The notes beneath the pieces are model-generated. The model saw only the letters and a program-made list of their open reading frames with translations, ran no database searches and was not told where the DNA came from. 64,000 bases of DNA. Source: Bartonella bovis 91-4. Its GTDB lineage: Bacteria; Pseudomonadota; Alphaproteobacteria; Rhizobiales; Rhizobiaceae. Positions within the stretch are counted from its first letter, which is position 1. Every line of letters starts with the position of its first letter. Both the position numbers and the translations under genes were made by a program. The stretch covers positions 717,341-781,340 of the forward strand of contig NZ_CM001844.1 in assembly GCF_000384965.1 (NCBI RefSeq), written 5' to 3'. Positions 29,611 to 40,682 of the stretch are shown here, piece after piece.

Positions 29611-30572
29611 TTTTTTTCTCCACTCCAATTATGACGTGAATCTAGTAAAGCCTCCATAACAGCCATTCGCACAGCTATTCCCATTTTTACTTGTATGGGG
29701 ATCACACTTTGTGCTCCATCTGCTATGTCAGAAGCAATTTCTACTCCACGGTTTATTGGGCCAGGATGCATGATGATGCAATCACTTTTGGCATAAGCCA
29801 AATTTTCTTTATGTAGACCAAAATGATGAAAATATTCACGAACCGAAGGAATAAAGGCACCTACCATACGTTCGCGTTGTAAGCGTAACATCATGATAAC
29901 GTCGGCATCTTTAAGACCTTCTTTCATTGTGTTAAAAACTTCAACACTCATATCTTCTATTCCGGTTGGCAGAAGTGTTGAAGGAGCAACAACACGAACA
30001 CGTGCCCCTAAAGCATTAAGACTAATAATATTGGAACGTGCGACGCGTGAATGCAAGATATCTCCACAAATTGCAACAGTTAATCCTTCAATACGTCCTT
30101 TTATTCTTCGAATGGTCAGAGCATCTAATAAAGCTTGTGTTGGGTGTTCATGTGCACCATCGCCTGCATTAATGACACAACAATCAACTTTTTGTGCTAA
30201 AAGAGTAGCTGCTCCAGCGCAGTTATGGCGAATGATAAGTATATCCGGATTCATTGCATTAAGAGTTATTGCCGTATCAATCAATGTTTCTCCTTTTTTG
30301 ACGGACGAATTACTAATAGCCATATTCATCACGTTTGCTCCTAATTGCTTGCCAGCTAATTCGAATGAAGATTGTGTTCGCGTAGAGGCTTCAAAGAAAA
30401 GATTAATTTGAGTACGTCCATGCAGTGTGGATTTTTTTTTATCAGTTGTTTTAGAATAAGTAATATTTGCATCTGCACGATCAAGAAGTGTAATAAGGTC
30501 TTGTACATTTAAACCTTTAATACCTAAAAGGTGACGGTAGGGGAAAATCGGAAAAAGAGTATTTTGAGTCAT
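29607..30572 (-). CDS. pyrB: Aspartate carbamoyltransferase catalytic chain
   Basis: Makes carbamoyl-aspartate in pyrimidine synthesis. The 321-residue protein has the carbamoyl-phosphate site [19 protein letters not shown], the [12 protein letters not shown] segment, the [13 protein letters not shown] loop and [12 protein letters not shown]. No regulatory chain gene (pyrI) is adjacent. It is the first gene of a pyrB-pyrC pair with a 4-bp overlap, followed by plsY, dprA, topA and rnr on the same strand. Confidence 0.96.
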   Translation of the reverse strand: MTQNTLFPIFPYRHLLGIKGLNVQDLITLLDRADANITYSKTTDKKKSTLHGRTQINLFFEASTRTQSSFELAGKQLGANVMNMAISNSSVKKGETLIDTAITLNAMNPDILIIRHNCAGAATLLAQKVDCCVINAGDGAHEHPTQALLDALTIRRIKGRIEGLTVAICGDILHSRVARSNIISLNALGARVRVVAPSTLLPTGIEDMSVEVFNTMKEGLKDADVIMMLRLQRERMVGAFIPSVREYFHHFGLHKENLAYAKSDCIIMHPGPINRGVEIASDIADGAQSVIPIQVKMGIAVRMAVMEALLDSRHNWSGEKK

Positions 30573-30693
30573 AGCATTCTTTTCTAGAGATCTCTAAAGA
30601 ATTTAAACAAGTATTTGTTTGAATGTAATAATGTTTTTAACTGTAAAAAGATAAATAGTCTATGATATCAATGATTCGAATAAGGAATATACT

Positions 30694-32319
30694 ATGAGTG
30701 CTCTGTTTATGCAGAATGGCCAACGGAAGAATGCGTTTCTTAGTGATACACTTATGTTTCGTATTGCATCCAGTTTACCTGCATCATTATTAACAAGTTT
30801 TGAGGAAATAGGGGCATTTGTAGCTAGCCACGAAGCACGAGATCTCTCCCGTTTAGCAAATTGTTATCGACCAATATTACGTTATAATAACGAATGGAGT
30901 TGCTTAACAGAACAGTTAGAAATCCACCCCGCTTATCATACTCTTCAACGATATTCTAGGCAAGTGGGTTTAAGTACTTCACTATGGGAAAATAGTGCTG
31001 CAGAAAATGGAATACGTTATCAAGCACGTGCTATTCGTTTGGCTTTATCTGCCGGTTTGGAAACAGGGCATTTAAATGAAGTTATTATAACAAGCGCAGC
31101 TATTGCAGTATTAATTGGTGACATTGAATTATTTAAAAGATGGCAAAATGTACTTTTGTCACGTCAATATGATTTATCTTCAAAGCCTATTAATAATAAA
31201 AAAAGTGCTTCTCTTACTTGTGCTTTTGATAATGTTGCAAAAAGTGAAAAATATCCTTCTAGTTTTTCAATTGCTCAGAAAGTTTCTTTTGATGAAAAAA
31301 TGGGGCGTGACCTGTATCATTTAAATAGTGTAAAAACCAACGTTATTAATCCGGTGGTTGATGGGTATCTTGTCAGTGCAGAAATAGATGGTCATTTAAG
31401 CTGTTTTTTAGTTCCACGCATACAAGAAAATGGTGAATTAAATAATATCTCAATTCATTATTTATTGCAGCGTTCTGGAGAATATTCAGTGCCAGAGGGA
31501 ATTGTTCATTTCAAAGGCAGTTATGGTTGGCTTTTGGGCAATATTGGGGAGGGGGCTAAAGTAATTAAAGATATCGAAACTATGATGCGCTTTGATCAGT
31601 CTGTGATATCAACAGGTGTTTTGCGCGCAGCACTTCAATTTGGTGTAGATTTTTTTCGGCAAAAAATGCCAAACCAGCCTCTACCCCCACTAACAGAGCG
31701 TATTTTTGCTGACATTGCACTCGATATTGTTGCTTCACAAGCATTGGTTTTACGTTTAGCACGGGCATTTGATAATGCTACAAATATTCGCTCTGAAGCA
31801 GCTTTTGCACGTATCATGACACCTATTATTGCTTGTCATGTAAATCAATTGGTTGTTCCTATTGTTAGTGAAATTATTGCACAGCTTGGTTTAGAAAGTT
31901 TTGTAGAAGGAAATCCATTATCGCAAATGTTACATGATGGATCTGCACGGATAGTTAGAAATAATGATTCTAATCAATTGGTACGTGACGCAATCCTTAT
32001 AGCTAATAAAGCCCCTGGATTGTTTCAGCAATTGTTAGAAAAAATTGCAACTGATATTGGACCGGCAGGTCCGAGGACAGTTGAAATTATAAACTCTGCT
32101 ATCCATATGGCTTCGACAAATGAAGGAGCAGGCCGTTTTTTTGTTGAGCAAGTGGCATATGCTGCTGCAACTGCATCGCTACGTTATAAGGAAATGGAAT
32201 ATATTGTAAATGCTTATATGGAAAGCCGCCTTGGAGGGCAATGGAGGTTATCTTATGGTATGATGGTTGCACGATATAATCCCGGACAATTATTGGAGAT
32301 CCTTTATCCTTCTGTGTGA
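30694..32319 (+). CDS. Acyl-CoA dehydrogenase-like (AidB-type) protein
   Basis: A 541-residue protein of the acyl-CoA dehydrogenase superfamily. The middle region resembles the beta-barrel domain ([36 protein letters not shown]) and the C-terminal helical domain contains [22 protein letters not shown] and [20 protein letters not shown], where AidB-like proteins bind FAD. AidB relatives have been linked to protection from DNA alkylation, but the true substrate is unknown, and sequence alone does not show that this protein is active. It faces away from pyrB and its last 16 bp overlap the ruvX 3' end. Confidence 0.75.
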   Translation: MSALFMQNGQRKNAFLSDTLMFRIASSLPASLLTSFEEIGAFVASHEARDLSRLANCYRPILRYNNEWSCLTEQLEIHPAYHTLQRYSRQVGLSTSLWENSAAENGIRYQARAIRLALSAGLETGHLNEVIITSAAIAVLIGDIELFKRWQNVLLSRQYDLSSKPINNKKSASLTCAFDNVAKSEKYPSSFSIAQKVSFDEKMGRDLYHLNSVKTNVINPVVDGYLVSAEIDGHLSCFLVPRIQENGELNNISIHYLLQRSGEYSVPEGIVHFKGSYGWLLGNIGEGAKVIKDIETMMRFDQSVISTGVLRAALQFGVDFFRQKMPNQPLPPLTERIFADIALDIVASQALVLRLARAFDNATNIRSEAAFARIMTPIIACHVNQLVVPIVSEIIAQLGLESFVEGNPLSQMLHDGSARIVRNNDSNQLVRDAILIANKAPGLFQQLLEKIATDIGPAGPRTVEIINSAIHMASTNEGAGRFFVEQVAYAAATASLRYKEMEYIVNAYMESRLGGQWRLSYGMMVARYNPGQLLEILYPSV

Positions 32320-32783
32320 TTTAGGTTCTCAATTCTGTCAAGAACGCCTTGTAATATAAAAGCAGCTGCTGCAGAATCAATACGGGTTACTCTTTTAGCG
32401 CGCGATACATCCATTTCTAAAAGGGAGCGTTGTGCAGCAATTGTTGATAATCGTTCATCCCAAAAAACGAATGGAACTTTTGTATACGTTTCTATATTGC
32501 TAACGAAAGTTCGGGTTGCTTGAACACGAGGGCCATTACTTCCATCCATATTAATAGGCAAACCAATGACAGCAACTCCTACATTTTCATTGTTAAAGAT
32601 CTGAACAAGTGTAAGAGCATCTAGCGTAAATTTTTTTCGCAGAATAACAGGACGTGGGTTTGAAAATGTTAAGCTGATATCAGAAATGGCAATCCCAATA
32701 GTTTTTGTGCCTAAATCCAAGCCTGCTATTGTTTGTTTGGGTAAAAGATGTGTAGTAATTTCATGTATGTTAATGACAGCCAT
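32304..32783 (-). CDS. ruvX: Putative pre-16S rRNA nuclease / Holliday junction resolvase-like RuvX (YqgF)
   Basis: RNase H-fold protein of the YqgF family, implicated in 16S rRNA 5'-end maturation and formerly proposed as a Holliday junction resolvase. The 159-residue protein has the first acidic motif [30 protein letters not shown] in the middle, and [19 protein letters not shown] plus [14 protein letters not shown] near the end. A frame start five codons upstream exists (32798); MAVINIHEI is the more typical N-terminus. Convergent with the acyl-CoA dehydrogenase-like gene. Confidence 0.9.
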   Translation of the reverse strand: MAVINIHEITTHLLPKQTIAGLDLGTKTIGIAISDISLTFSNPRPVILRKKFTLDALTLVQIFNNENVGVAVIGLPINMDGSNGPRVQATRTFVSNIETYTKVPFVFWDERLSTIAAQRSLLEMDVSRAKRVTRIDSAAAAFILQGVLDRIENLNHTEG

Positions 32784-32939
32784 GTGTTTTATACTCAAAG
32801 TTTCTTAACATTTTAGGTTAATATTTATAGTAAAGCTTTGATACAGATATCAATATTCTTGCGCTTATAGAAGTGAGCTTGTATAGCCAAAACATGAAGA
32901 GAGTAATGTCGCAATCAAAATTCAGAAGAAAGGCATAAT

Positions 32940-33227
32940 ATGTCTGTTGATAATAAGACAGTCAAAAGAGTGGCACATTTAGCGCGTATTGCCATCCATG
33001 ATGATGAAATAGAGCGGATGACAAAAGAATTCAATGTCATTTTAAAGTTTGTAGAACAACTTAATGAAGTTGATATCAATGGAGTTGAACCATTAACATC
33101 GGTAATGCCTATGGCTTTACGAATGCGTGAAGATAGTATCACAGATGGTAATAAAGCTGCAGAAATTGTAGCAAATGCACCTATAACAGAAGAAAATTTC
33201 TTTCTTGTTTCAAAGGTCGTAGAGTAA
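32940..33227 (+). CDS. gatC: Aspartyl/glutamyl-tRNA amidotransferase subunit C
   Basis: Small subunit that stabilises GatA in the GatCAB complex, which converts Glu-tRNA-Gln or Asp-tRNA-Asn to the amide forms. The 95-residue protein shows [17 protein letters not shown] at the N-terminus and [15 protein letters not shown] near residues 43-57, then [10 protein letters not shown], which is the family pattern. It is 31 bp upstream of gatA in the same direction. gatB is not adjacent. Confidence 0.95.
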   Translation: MSVDNKTVKRVAHLARIAIHDDEIERMTKEFNVILKFVEQLNEVDINGVEPLTSVMPMALRMREDSITDGNKAAEIVANAPITEENFFLVSKVVE

Positions 33228-33258
33228 TTTTTTAATATTTTAAAATTCGAGAATCAAT

Positions 33259-34743
33259 ATGACTGATTTAACAACCCTAACAATTGCACAAGCTCGTGAT
33301 GCTTTAACAAAGGGAGATCTAAAAGCAACTGAATTAACAGAGGCTTATTTAAAAGCGATTGAATTAGCTAATCCAACTCTAAATGTTTATGTGGCAGTAA
33401 CAGCAGAACAAGCAATGAAAATGGCTGCTGAATCAGATGACCGTTTTATAAACAAGCAAGCTGGTGTTTTAGAAGGGATTCCGCTAGGAATTAAAGATCT
33501 TTTTGCAACACAAGATGTCCATACTCAAGCTTGTTCATATATTCTTGATGGCTTTAAACCGAAATACGAATCAACAGTAACGGCTAATTTGTGGAAAGAT
33601 GGGGCGGTTATGTTAGGCAAACTTAATATGGATGAGTTTGCAATGGGATCGTCTAATGAAACATCATATTATGGACCAGTTATCAATCCATGGCGGAAAA
33701 AAAAATCAGATGAAAAACTTGTACCAGGTGGTTCTTCAGGTGGTTCTGCAGCTGCAGTTGCAGCACGACTTTGTGCAGGAGCAACGGCAACTGATACTGG
33801 TGGATCAATACGTCAGCCAGCAGCCTTTACTGGTACTGTAGGGATAAAGCCGACTTATGGGCGGTGTTCGCGGTGGGGAACTATAGCTTATGCTTCATCG
33901 CTCGATCAAGCAGGGCCTATCGGGCGAGATGTGCGTGATTGTGCTATTATGCTTAAATCAATGGCTTCCTTTGATGATAAAGATTCAACTTCAGTTAATA
34001 TACCAGTACCTGATTATGAAAATTATATAGGTCAATCAATTAAGGGAATGAAAATTGGTATTCCAAAAGAATACTATATTGAAGGAATGTCTGCTGAAAT
34101 TATTGAGCTTTGGCAAAAAGGAATGGACTGGCTAAAAGAAGCAGGAGCCCAGATTATCGATATTTCATTACCTCACACAAAATATGCTTTGCCTGCTTAT
34201 TATGTTGTGGCTCCTGCAGAAGCGTCTTCTAATTTAGCACGCTATGATGGTGTCCGTTTTGGACTTCGTATGCCCGGGAAAGATGTCATTGAAATGTATG
34301 AAAATACGCGCTCATCTGGCTTTGGTGATGAAGTCAAACGGCGTATTTTGATAGGAACTTATGTTCTTTCTGCAGGTTATTATGATGCTTATTATCTTAG
34401 AGCTCAAAAGGTGCGAACATTAATTAAACGTGATTTTGATCAATGTTTTGCTACTGGTATTGATGCTATTCTAACGCCTACAACACCGGTATCAGCTTTT
34501 GGTATTGCTGATGAAAAAATAAAGAATGATACAATAGCAATGTATTTAAATGATATCTGTACTGTATCAGTTAATATGGCAGGGTTACCAGGCATTTCTG
34601 TTCCCGCGGGCCTATCATTAAATGGTTTACCGTTAGGATTGCAATTGATTGGTAAGCCTTTTGCTGAAGAAACAATTTTTCAGATAGCCTACATTATAGA
34701 GCAAGCGGCGGGAACATTAAATGCTAAAAAATGGTGGCCATAA
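33259..34743 (+). CDS. gatA: Glutamyl-tRNA(Gln) amidotransferase subunit A
   Basis: Amidase subunit that releases ammonia from glutamine for GatB. The 494-residue protein carries the Ser-cisSer-Lys triad of amidase-signature enzymes: Lys79 in [10 protein letters not shown], Ser159 in [16 protein letters not shown] and Ser183 in [12 protein letters not shown]. The C-terminus contains [13 protein letters not shown]. Operon with gatC. Convergent with the liv transporter genes. Confidence 0.97.
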   Translation: MTDLTTLTIAQARDALTKGDLKATELTEAYLKAIELANPTLNVYVAVTAEQAMKMAAESDDRFINKQAGVLEGIPLGIKDLFATQDVHTQACSYILDGFKPKYESTVTANLWKDGAVMLGKLNMDEFAMGSSNETSYYGPVINPWRKKKSDEKLVPGGSSGGSAAAVAARLCAGATATDTGGSIRQPAAFTGTVGIKPTYGRCSRWGTIAYASSLDQAGPIGRDVRDCAIMLKSMASFDDKDSTSVNIPVPDYENYIGQSIKGMKIGIPKEYYIEGMSAEIIELWQKGMDWLKEAGAQIIDISLPHTKYALPAYYVVAPAEASSNLARYDGVRFGLRMPGKDVIEMYENTRSSGFGDEVKRRILIGTYVLSAGYYDAYYLRAQKVRTLIKRDFDQCFATGIDAILTPTTPVSAFGIADEKIKNDTIAMYLNDICTVSVNMAGLPGISVPAGLSLNGLPLGLQLIGKPFAEETIFQIAYIIEQAAGTLNAKKWWP

Positions 34744-34837
34744 AAATCAAAAGCTTACATTTTTACAAAGCAATAAAAAACTCTTTCCTTAAGATACGAG
34801 AGAACCTTTGGGGGAGTGTAATTTCGTGCTATAATTT

Positions 34838-35548
34838 TTAGCCACCAAGATATGCTTCTTTTACACGTGAATCAGAAAGTATGGCTTGGCTTTCACCATG
34901 AAATAAAATTTTTCCTACTTCCAAAATATAAGCATAATCAGCAACAGAAAGAGCTGCAAATGCGTTTTGTTCAATAAGAAGGATAGTTTTTCCCATTTCA
35001 TTAATTTTACGAACGATCGAAAAAATTTTTTGCACAAGAAGTGGTGCTAAACCAAGAGATGGTTCATCCAATATTACCATATCAGGATTGCTTATGAGTG
35101 CACGACCAACGGCCAGCATTTGCTGTTCACCACCTGACATTGTACCACCCAATTGCTTGGACCTTTCACGTAACCGTGGAAATAAGTCAAATATCCATTC
35201 AATATCATGAGCAATACCAGCTTTGTCATTACGAACATAAGCTCCTAGCTGGAGATTTTCTAAAACAGTCAAATGAGGCATAATACGTCGTCCTTCAGGA
35301 CTTAATGCAATGCCTAATTGCAAAATTTCTTCTGGCTGTTTTTTTATAATAGATTTACCTTTATAGATAATATCTCCACAAACAGGCCGGTTAAGTCCTG
35401 CAATAGAACGTACAGTACTGCTCTTTCCTGCTCCATTGGCACCAATTAAAGTTACTATACTCCCTTTTTTTATGGACATAGAAATATCTTGAACAGCTTT
35501 AATAGCACCGTAATGAACGTGAAGATTTTTTATTTCAAGAATGTTCAT
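34838..35548 (-). CDS. livF: Branched-chain amino acid ABC transporter ATPase LivF
   Basis: One of two ATPases of a HAAT-type importer. The 236-residue protein has Walker A GANGAGKSS, the signature TMSGGEQQMLAVGRAL and Walker B NPDMVILDEPSLGLAP with the His-loop substitute region LLIEQNAFAAL typical of LivF. The start at 35548 (MNILEIKNLHVHYGAI) overlaps the livG stop by 14 bp. The last gene of the livHMGF order on this strand. Confidence 0.93.
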   Translation of the reverse strand: MNILEIKNLHVHYGAIKAVQDISMSIKKGSIVTLIGANGAGKSSTVRSIAGLNRPVCGDIIYKGKSIIKKQPEEILQLGIALSPEGRRIMPHLTVLENLQLGAYVRNDKAGIAHDIEWIFDLFPRLRERSKQLGGTMSGGEQQMLAVGRALISNPDMVILDEPSLGLAPLLVQKIFSIVRKINEMGKTILLIEQNAFAALSVADYAYILEVGKILFHGESQAILSDSRVKEAYLGG

Positions 35549-36317
35549 ACATATCTCCACCAAGATAAGCTTTTATAACTTTAGGATTATGGCGAATTTC
35601 ATCTGGTGTCCCATTAGCAATACAACTGCCATATTCTAGCACCCAAATATCTTGGCAAAGTCCCATGACAACTTTCATATCATGTTCAATAAGCAGAATT
35701 GTAAGGTCAAATTCTTTTCTTACTTTTTCGGTGAATTTTCTAAGTTCTTCACTTTCTTGAGGATTCATTCCAGCAGCAGGTTCATCAAGAAGAAGTAATT
35801 TGGGTTTTGTCGCTAAAGCCCGAGCAATTTCTAAACACCGTTGAGCACCATAAGCCAAAGTGGTTGCTGGTTGGTTGGCGAGATGAGCAAGCTGAAGTCG
35901 TTCAAGAATCTCCATCGACTCTTTATAAAGCTTGTTTTTTTCTTTAATTGCACTTGGTAATAAAAGGACAGAAGCAAACCATGGGTATTTTTGCCGGACA
36001 TGAGCACCAACCATAACATTTTGCAATACTGTTAATCCTTGAAAAAGGCGGATATTTTGAAATGTTCGCGCAATATGGCGTTTACAGATAATATAAGGTG
36101 CAAGACCACAAATATTTTCTCTGTCTAGAAGAATTGTTCCATTTGTGGGTGTATAAAAACCAGAAATTATATTAAAAACAGTGGTTTTTCCTGCACCATT
36201 GGGACCAATTAATCCAGTAATTGTTCCCCGTTTGATGGTCATATTGATATTGTTAACAGCGGTTAATCCACCAAAACGCATGGTAACATCATTGAGTGAA
36301 AGGATAATGTCGTTCAT
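35535..36317 (-). CDS. livG: Branched-chain amino acid ABC transporter ATPase LivG
   Basis: The second ATPase of the same importer. The 260-residue protein has Walker A GPNGAGKTT, the long LivG-specific insertion after the Q-loop, a degenerate signature LAYGAQRCLEIARAL and Walker B PKLLLLDEPAAGMNP, then LLIEHDMKVVMGL. The start codon overlaps the livM stop by 4 bp (ATGA), indicating coupling. Confidence 0.93.
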   Translation of the reverse strand: MNDIILSLNDVTMRFGGLTAVNNINMTIKRGTITGLIGPNGAGKTTVFNIISGFYTPTNGTILLDRENICGLAPYIICKRHIARTFQNIRLFQGLTVLQNVMVGAHVRQKYPWFASVLLLPSAIKEKNKLYKESMEILERLQLAHLANQPATTLAYGAQRCLEIARALATKPKLLLLDEPAAGMNPQESEELRKFTEKVRKEFDLTILLIEHDMKVVMGLCQDIWVLEYGSCIANGTPDEIRHNPKVIKAYLGGDMYEHS

Positions 36318-37372
36318 GACTTTTCCTCACTACTAGAGAGTGTCCTCCTTGTTAAAAGGCAATAGATCCAATTCCATGAAAATTCACGTTGACCTAGTAA
36401 TCCTTTTCTCCAAAATAAAATGATTACTAACAATAAAAGTGAAAAAACAACCATACGTAGTCCTGGTATTCCTGGGATACATATAAAGCTTAAGTTTAAT
36501 GGAGATTCGATAATACGAAGTGATTCAAGCAGCACCGTAATAATAATACTTCCAATAATACTTCCTGTAATAGAACCAAGACCGCCAGCAACAACGATCA
36601 TCAAAATATTAAAGGTTAGAAGGAAGTTAAACATTTTAGGGTCAATGGTTGAAATGAGAGCAGCCGTCAATGCACCTCCAATACCAGCAAAAAATGCACC
36701 AACAGTGAAAGAAAAGCTACGGTAGAAAAAGGTATTAATACCCATTGTTTTTGAAGCGATTTCATCGTCACGAATAGCACGCAATACATTACCAATATTA
36801 CTTTGTAGTAAAAGAGTTATAAAAATAATTGTAAATGCCAACCAACCATAATTCCACCACAATGTAGCATTTTGGGGTATCCCTTTAATTCCTAATGAGC
36901 CATTTGTTAAAGATGTAGCATTGGTAATAATAACGCGAATAATTTCTGCAAAACCTAATGTTGCAATTCCAAGATAATCACCACCAAGACGCAGTATGGG
37001 AAAAGCAATCAATAAGCCTACAACTGCAGCACATAAGCCACTTATAATAACAGCGATAAAAAAGGGTAACTGCAAACTTTGCAATGGTTCAGCTATTGGT
37101 TCTAGAATCCACATCATTTCTTTTTGTTCAGGAGAGAGAAGTAAAATTGCACATACATAAGCACCGATAGCCATAAAACCAGCATGTCCAAGAGAGAACA
37201 TACCCGTAAATCCGTAAATCAAATTAAGCGAAATTGCCAATATGGCGTTGATAGCAATAAGATTAATAATACGCAGTGTATAGTCATTAAAATGATTATC
37301 GGCATAAAATAAAAAACCGATAAGAGCTACAATACTAATAAATGACAGAAAAAGCGTAGTTGATTTTGCCAT
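36314..37372 (-). CDS. livM: Branched-chain amino acid ABC transporter permease LivM
   Basis: Membrane permease of the importer, 352 residues with about eight to ten hydrophobic helices. Family segments include LIYGFTGMFSLGHAGFMAIG and GDYLGIATLGFAEIIR, with the EAA-like cytoplasmic loop AIRDDEIASKTMGIN that contacts the ATPases. The ATG shares one base with the livH stop. Confidence 0.93.
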   Translation of the reverse strand: MAKSTTLFLSFISIVALIGFLFYADNHFNDYTLRIINLIAINAILAISLNLIYGFTGMFSLGHAGFMAIGAYVCAILLLSPEQKEMMWILEPIAEPLQSLQLPFFIAVIISGLCAAVVGLLIAFPILRLGGDYLGIATLGFAEIIRVIITNATSLTNGSLGIKGIPQNATLWWNYGWLAFTIIFITLLLQSNIGNVLRAIRDDEIASKTMGINTFFYRSFSFTVGAFFAGIGGALTAALISTIDPKMFNFLLTFNILMIVVAGGLGSITGSIIGSIIITVLLESLRIIESPLNLSFICIPGIPGLRMVVFSLLLLVIILFWRKGLLGQREFSWNWIYCLLTRRTLSSSEEKS

Positions 37373-38448
37373 TAGATTTTCTCTTGACTTTTTTTACCCA
37401 TTAAACCAGTTGGCATTACCAATAGGATAATAATTAATAAAATAAAGGCGAAGGCATCTCGATATCCAGATAAAGCCGGAAAAAAGGCGACAATCATAAC
37501 TTCAAGAAAACCTAATAACAGTCCTCCAAGCATTGCTCCTAGAATTGAGCCAATACCTCCGATAACAGTAGCAATAAATGCCTTTAGTCCAGGAAGAATG
37601 CCCATATAAGGTTGAATTTGGGGATAACGTAAAGCCCACATAATCCCTGCTACAGCACCTAATGCCGAACCTATAGCAAATGTGAAGGCGATAATCTTAT
37701 TAACAGAAACCCCCATTAAACGAGCAGTTTCAATATCGTGCGAGATTGCACGCATAGCAAGACCTGGTTTTGTTTTATGAATAATCCATAACAAGATGAT
37801 AACGAGAATAAAGGAAACAACAGGAACAATAAAAGACATAGGGCTAATTCGAATAATTGTATCTAGTCCTTGTCCGAAATGCCATTGGATTGGTGTGACA
37901 AGAAAATCTGGCTGTTTTACACCTTTTGGAACACCGCTAAAAAGTACAGTTGCGAGATTTTCAATGAAAAAGGAAATACCAATTGCACTGATAAGTACTG
38001 AAATTCGTGGAGCATTACGCAGGGGTCTATAAGCGCATTGGTCAACAGCAATACCCAGTGCGCTTGTGATAAAAACTGAAAAACAAATGGCCACAATCCA
38101 GATTGGTGTAAAGTTTTGTGGAGCAATTTTTAAGTAATAAATAAGGCATGAAATAAGGATAAAAAGAATTGCAATCCAATAAATTTTAGGTCGTTTTTTA
38201 AATCCTATAAACACTGAATAATAAATGAGAAGAGCTAACAATATAAGCAAGATAGCAACCCACGCAGGCATAAAGCTGATTGTAGAAAAGAAAACGAAAT
38301 ATGCACCTAACATAAAGATATCGCCGTGAGCAAAATTAATTAACCTCAGGACACCGTAAACCATGGTGTAACCAATCGCGATAAGCCCGTAAAGTGATCC
38401 TAATGCCAGTGCGTTTAAAAAATGCTGAATGAACATTTCAGTATTCAT
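37372..38448 (-). CDS. livH: Branched-chain amino acid ABC transporter permease LivH
   Basis: Partner permease of LivM. The 358-residue protein begins with LALGSLYGLIAIGYTMVYGV and LINFAHGDIFMLGAY, typical of LivH, and has the cytoplasmic loop AISHDIETARLMGVSVNK. It is somewhat longer than the 290-310 residues common in the family, owing to an extra hydrophobic region after residue 60 that is also seen in rhizobial homologues as far as I recall. First cytoplasmic/membrane gene of the operon; the binding-protein gene lies 127 bp upstream. Confidence 0.92.
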   Translation of the reverse strand: MNTEMFIQHFLNALALGSLYGLIAIGYTMVYGVLRLINFAHGDIFMLGAYFVFFSTISFMPAWVAILLILLALLIYYSVFIGFKKRPKIYWIAILFILISCLIYYLKIAPQNFTPIWIVAICFSVFITSALGIAVDQCAYRPLRNAPRISVLISAIGISFFIENLATVLFSGVPKGVKQPDFLVTPIQWHFGQGLDTIIRISPMSFIVPVVSFILVIILLWIIHKTKPGLAMRAISHDIETARLMGVSVNKIIAFTFAIGSALGAVAGIMWALRYPQIQPYMGILPGLKAFIATVIGGIGSILGAMLGGLLLGFLEVMIVAFFPALSGYRDAFAFILLIIILLVMPTGLMGKKSQEKI

Positions 38449-38575
38449 CTTTTATTCTTCCACATTTGTTAGCTCATATAGGGTAGAATATAAGATTTCT
38501 GAACAATCTAGTTGAGAGAATAATTTTCAATCAGATCTTATATTTCGATTTAATCGATCAATGTTCTGAAATTTA

Positions 38576-39709
38576 TCAAATGGCAGGTTTTATTTCGCTT
38601 AAATAGATACGTTTTCCGTCTTTTATTTCAATAACACCGATAGGAATTTGAGGATTGTGATTTTCATCCATAGACATATTGCCAAAAGGTGTTTGTACAT
38701 CTTTCAATTTATTCAATTCTATAGTGATTGCTTCGCGATCAGCACTTTCAGCATTTTCAATAGCTTTCATAAACATTATGTAAGCTGTGTATCCTAAGAC
38801 CGAATTGATATTTGGTTCTTTATGGGGGTAAGCTGCATTCCATTCATTTGTGAATTCTTGTGCAGCTCTTGACATATTTGGCATATTTTTATCATATGGG
38901 AGCGTTGTATGTAAAAAGTTTTCTGCGGCTTTTCCTGCAATTGCAATGGTTTCTGGGTTATCCATAGCATCCCCCCCCATAATGCGGAATTGTGCACCTA
39001 ATTCACGTGCTTGTTTCATGATAATGGAACCTTCAGAAAAATAGGATGGGATAAATAAAACGTCAGGTTTTTGTGCTATAATTTGTGTAAGAGCAGCTGA
39101 AAAGTCTTGATCTCCAGAATTATAATTTAAATTTAAAATAACTTCACCACCTAATTTTTTGAATGAACGATTAAAATAATTTGCAAGCCCAATTGCGTAA
39201 TCACTTGATATATCTTTTAATATAGCTGCTTTTTTTGCATGTAAATTTTGAATTGCATAAGTTGCAGCACCTGCTCCTTGATAAGGATCAATAAAGCATG
39301 TGCGAAAAGAATATTTTTTACCATGCGTAATAAGTGGGTTTGTTGCTGAAGTTACGATAACAGGAGTTTTTGCTTTTTCAGACACTTCTCCACCAGCTAA
39401 TGCTAATGAAGAGCCATAAGTTCCAATAATACCGTTAACATTATCGTTTGCAGTTAAACGCATAACAGCATTAGCTGCCTCTACCTTATCGGATTTATTG
39501 TCAATAATAACAAGTTCAACTTTACGTCCCAGTATTTCAGGTATTTTTTTGTGTGCCAACAGTATACCTTCCAGTTCAAGTTGTCCCCCAAATGCATTTT
39601 GTCCTGTTAATGGAAGGTAAACACCAATTTTAATAGGAACATTAGCATAAGCATTTGCTATGAGCATCATCATTGTAGCGACTATAGTAAGGAATTGCTT
39701 CAATTGCAT
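38576..39709 (-). CDS. livK: Branched-chain amino acid ABC transporter substrate-binding protein
   Basis: Periplasmic binding protein, 377 residues, type I fold. A cleavable signal (QFLTIVATMMMLIANAYA) is followed by KIGVYLPLTGQNAFGG and the conserved AANAVMRLTANDNVNGIIG, ATNPLIT and FIPSYFSEG segments. The HAAT family takes Leu/Ile/Val but members can bind other amino acids or small amides, so the substrate is only inferred. It leads the liv operon. The symbol follows the operon convention and is not certain versus livJ. Confidence 0.88.
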   Translation of the reverse strand: MQLKQFLTIVATMMMLIANAYANVPIKIGVYLPLTGQNAFGGQLELEGILLAHKKIPEILGRKVELVIIDNKSDKVEAANAVMRLTANDNVNGIIGTYGSSLALAGGEVSEKAKTPVIVTSATNPLITHGKKYSFRTCFIDPYQGAGAATYAIQNLHAKKAAILKDISSDYAIGLANYFNRSFKKLGGEVILNLNYNSGDQDFSAALTQIIAQKPDVLFIPSYFSEGSIIMKQARELGAQFRIMGGDAMDNPETIAIAGKAAENFLHTTLPYDKNMPNMSRAAQEFTNEWNAAYPHKEPNINSVLGYTAYIMFMKAIENAESADREAITIELNKLKDVQTPFGNMSMDENHNPQIPIGVIEIKDGKRIYLSEIKPAI

Positions 39710-40007
39710 TATATACTCCCCTTATTTATAATTATTTATACTTTATATTGAACTTTATTGCCATGCAAGTTACACATTAATAAAAATTAATCACTGTGTA
39801 TGAAGGTTCTTTATTCATTGTGTGAAATATAAGATTAAGCATTTCAGAAAAATATTTGTATTGCGGATTAATGTGCCAAAATTTTGGGTGTTACTACAAT
39901 ATAGGGGAAATCTTATCTTGGGGCTTGCTTGTTGATGCAATAGCAATGTTTACTAAACATGATAGAATCAATTTGTAGAATTTAAACCACGGGAATCACG
40001 TTTAATT

Positions 40008-40583
40008 ATGACGAGTAAGGATACCTTAAAAAATTATTCCCTATCTGAAGATAATTTCGATGTTTGTGGTGAAATTACTGAAATTAGTGGTGTTATTAAA
40101 TGGTTTGATAGCAGTAAGGGTTATGGGTTTATAGTACCTGATTTGTATGAGCTTCCTGATATATTATTACATGTTACTGTGATGCGACGAGATGGTTTTC
40201 AAACAGCTTTGGAAGGTGCTAAAATTATTTGTGTTGTAAAGAAAACTGAGCGGGGGTTAAAATGTGTTCAGGTCAAGTCTATTGATTTATCATCTGCTGT
40301 TCATCCATCAGAAATTCCGGTACGTACACATATTGTAGTTACTCCTGAAAGTGGCTTAGAGCGTGCAATTGTTAAGTGGTTTAATCGTGATAAAGGTTTT
40401 GGCTTTCTTAGCCGAGGGCAGGGAACAGAAGATATCTTCATTCATATAGAAACATTGCGCCGCTTTGGTTTAGCAGAGCTTCGTTCTGGTCAAGTTGTTA
40501 TTGTGCGTTTTGGTAAAGGTGAAAAAGGCTTGATGACAGCAGAAATTTACCCTGATATAGCGTTTCCATTTACTACGCACTAA
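40008..40583 (+). CDS. Protein with two cold-shock domains
   Basis: A 191-residue protein holding two CSD folds in tandem. The first, residues about 24-90, has [18 protein letters not shown] with RNP-1 KGYGFI; the second, about 120-185, has [18 protein letters not shown] with RNP-1 KGFGFL, then [16 protein letters not shown]-2 in the first is diverged (DILLHVTVM). Doubled CSD proteins of the CspD-like type are typical of alphaproteobacteria, where they are single-stranded nucleic acid binders. No cold-box leader is recognisable in the 298 bp upstream. Confidence 0.88.
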   Translation: MTSKDTLKNYSLSEDNFDVCGEITEISGVIKWFDSSKGYGFIVPDLYELPDILLHVTVMRRDGFQTALEGAKIICVVKKTERGLKCVQVKSIDLSSAVHPSEIPVRTHIVVTPESGLERAIVKWFNRDKGFGFLSRGQGTEDIFIHIETLRRFGLAELRSGQVVIVRFGKGEKGLMTAEIYPDIAFPFTTH

Positions 40584-40682
40584 ATTTCAATATGCATAGT
40601 TATTATATTTCTTTTTTTAAGATTTTAATGCTTTTAGTTTTTAATAAAGATAAAGACTTATCATTAATAAGGGGTAAGATAT

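Noticed and set aside
29893-30411. 172-codon plus-strand ORF inside pyrB
   Set aside because: Exact antisense of a conserved enzyme; open only because of the codon bias of pyrB.
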